Assembly (NCBI GenBank): GCA_026387215.1
Contig: JAPLMC010000044.1
Coordinates: 1-5,465 of the forward strand
Direction: 5' to 3'
Length of the DNA stretch: 5,465 nucleotides
Source: Candidatus Omnitrophota bacterium
GTDB taxonomy: Bacteria > Omnitrophota > Gorgyraeia > Gorgyraeales > Gorgyraeaceae
The position numbers and the translations under genes were made by a program. This document shows positions 4,722 to 5,465 of this stretch, in pieces; within the stretch, counting starts at the first letter, position 1, and every line of letters starts with the position of its first letter. The notes under the pieces are model-generated. The model ran no database searches, was not told the origin of the DNA, and saw only the letters and a list, made by a program, of their open reading frames with translations.

Positions 4722-5465
4722 ATGCCTATTAAAAAAGGCAGAATGTATGACAGTTATACTTTTTCAGATCACGAGAGAAAAAATTTTTCAATACTTGAGC
4801 TTATACGAAGAAATGGCCCTATTACAAGAGCTGACATTTCAAAGGTTACAGACCTGAACATAGTAACTGTTTCTAATTATATAAATAGCTATATTGCTAA
4901 GGGATTGGTTTCAGAAGGAGGTTTGGAGGCTTCTACAGGAGGCAGAAAACCTACGATTGTTAAGTTGAATGACGACAGCGTGTTTGCAATAGGAATTGAT
5001 CTTGGCCATATGGATGTTTCTGGCGCAACTATGATAGGTTTAGTGACAGATCTTGCAGGAAAAATCGTAGCTAAAGTAAAAAAACCCAGGGCAAAGGATT
5101 CGATGGATAAGGTTATAGAGAGTTCGCTTGAACTTATAGATGAGTTATCAAAGAAAAAAGGCGTGGACAAGACTAAAATAAAAGGCGTTGGCATTGGGAT
5201 AGGTGGTGTCATAGACGAATATCTTGGCACAGTAAGAGATTCTAATAAGAATGGGATAAGAGCGAATTATTTATCTATAAAAGGGATGATTGAGCAAAGG
5301 TTTGGTTTTCCTTCTTTTATAGGAAATGATGCAACGTTTGCTGCGTTCGGAGAAAAGATGCACGCTCTTCCTATTGATGTACAGGATGTGATTTACATGT
5401 ATTCTGACATAGGGAGCGGTATTATTATAAAAGGTGCTATGTATTGCGGGGCATCAGGAAGCGCA
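4722..5465 (+). CDS. ROK-family transcriptional regulator (partial, C-terminus outside window)
   Basis: The ATG at 4722 follows a strong ribosome site (AAAGGGAGG, 4708-4716) by five bases. The frame stays open for 248 residues to the window edge; ROK repressors usually have about 380-400, so roughly 60% is present. Residues 18-81 form a winged helix-turn-helix: NFSILELIRRNGPITRADIS, then a recognition helix near NIVTVSNYINSYIAKG, and a wing ending in STGGRKP (71-77). The sugar-kinase fold follows, with AIGIDLG (89-95), GVGIGIGGVID (155-165), GNDATFAAFGE (201-211) with the Asn202-Asp203 pair, DIGSGI (229-234) and GASGSA (243-248). The zinc-binding segment would lie just beyond the edge. Such proteins (NagC, Mlc and XylR types) repress sugar-use genes and are released by a sugar or sugar phosphate. 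The phosphate motif DxGGT is replaced by DLGHM, so this is a regulator rather than a kinase. The sugar cannot be told, because the target genes lie outside the window. Confidence 0.94.
   Translation, partial: MPIKKGRMYDSYTFSDHERKNFSILELIRRNGPITRADISKVTDLNIVTVSNYINSYIAKGLVSEGGLEASTGGRKPTIVKLNDDSVFAIGIDLGHMDVSGATMIGLVTDLAGKIVAKVKKPRAKDSMDKVIESSLELIDELSKKKGVDKTKIKGVGIGIGGVIDEYLGTVRDSNKNGIRANYLSIKGMIEQRFGFPSFIGNDATFAAFGEKMHALPIDVQDVIYMYSDIGSGIIIKGAMYCGASGSA

Noticed and set aside
4424..4730. One plus-strand frame with only three internal stops in about 100 codons and some protein-like stretches (such as KHAFSRAYNIYKLNPSVDLKY without its stops)
   Set aside because: It might be a decayed gene, but I recognise no family, it has no ribosome site, and the same bases form inverted repeats that explain the sequence at least as well.
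4889..5230. A 113-codon minus-strand open frame inside the ROK gene
   Set aside because: It is antisense to a clearly conserved ROK coding region, has a low-complexity Pro/Ser/Ile-rich product and no ribosome site.
1..5465. CRISPR array, insertion sequence or transposase gene
   Set aside because: No regularly spaced repeats and no transposase-like coding sequence were found on either strand.

Overview
The window is bacterial, AT-rich chromosomal DNA with tight gene spacing, Shine-Dalgarno sites and sigma-70-type promoters. Nothing in it fixes a phylum. The mix of a FIST/histidine kinase/GGDEF signalling operon, a ROK-family repressor and palindrome-rich AT spacers would suit an uncultured free-living lineage, but that is only an impression.

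Left part (1-3466, minus strand, transcribed leftwards): three signalling genes in one apparent operon. First is a FIST-domain protein (3466-2261). Two bases later comes a membrane-anchored GAF histidine kinase (2258-786). After 19 bases comes a response regulator with a REC domain fused to a GGDEF-like domain (766-1, cut by the window edge). The likely flow is: ligand on FIST, then control of the kinase, then phosphotransfer to Asp54 of the regulator, then a change in cyclic-di-GMP synthesis or binding. The arrangement recalls the NO/heme-sensing NosP-NahK circuits, in which the FIST protein is the sensor. The GGDEF motif reads GGDDF and the RxxD inhibitory site is not intact.

Middle (3467-3963): divergent promoters. 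A near-consensus minus-strand promoter (TTGACA-17-TATTAT), with a 13-bp palindrome over its -35/spacer, drives the FIST operon. A plus-strand promoter (TTGACA-16-TAAAAT) sits about 95 bases ahead of a tRNA-Glu(CUC) gene with encoded CCA (3752-3829). The tRNA is directly followed by two abutting hairpins, the second with a tandem G-A mismatch, resembling a palindromic repeat element.

Right part (3964-5465, plus strand): an 82-residue protein with two predicted membrane helices and no recognised family. Then follows a 509-base spacer without a convincing gene but rich in nested inverted repeats: a possible terminator, and a candidate structured RNA at 4307-4507. Last is the start of a ROK-family transcriptional regulator (4722 to the window edge) with an N-terminal winged helix-turn-helix and a degenerate sugar-kinase fold.

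The strongest annotations are the four large genes, the small membrane-protein gene and the tRNA. The most unusual material is non-coding: a degenerate ~65-base module present on both sides of the tRNA/small-protein pair, the post-tRNA twin hairpins, and the structured spacer ahead of the ROK gene.
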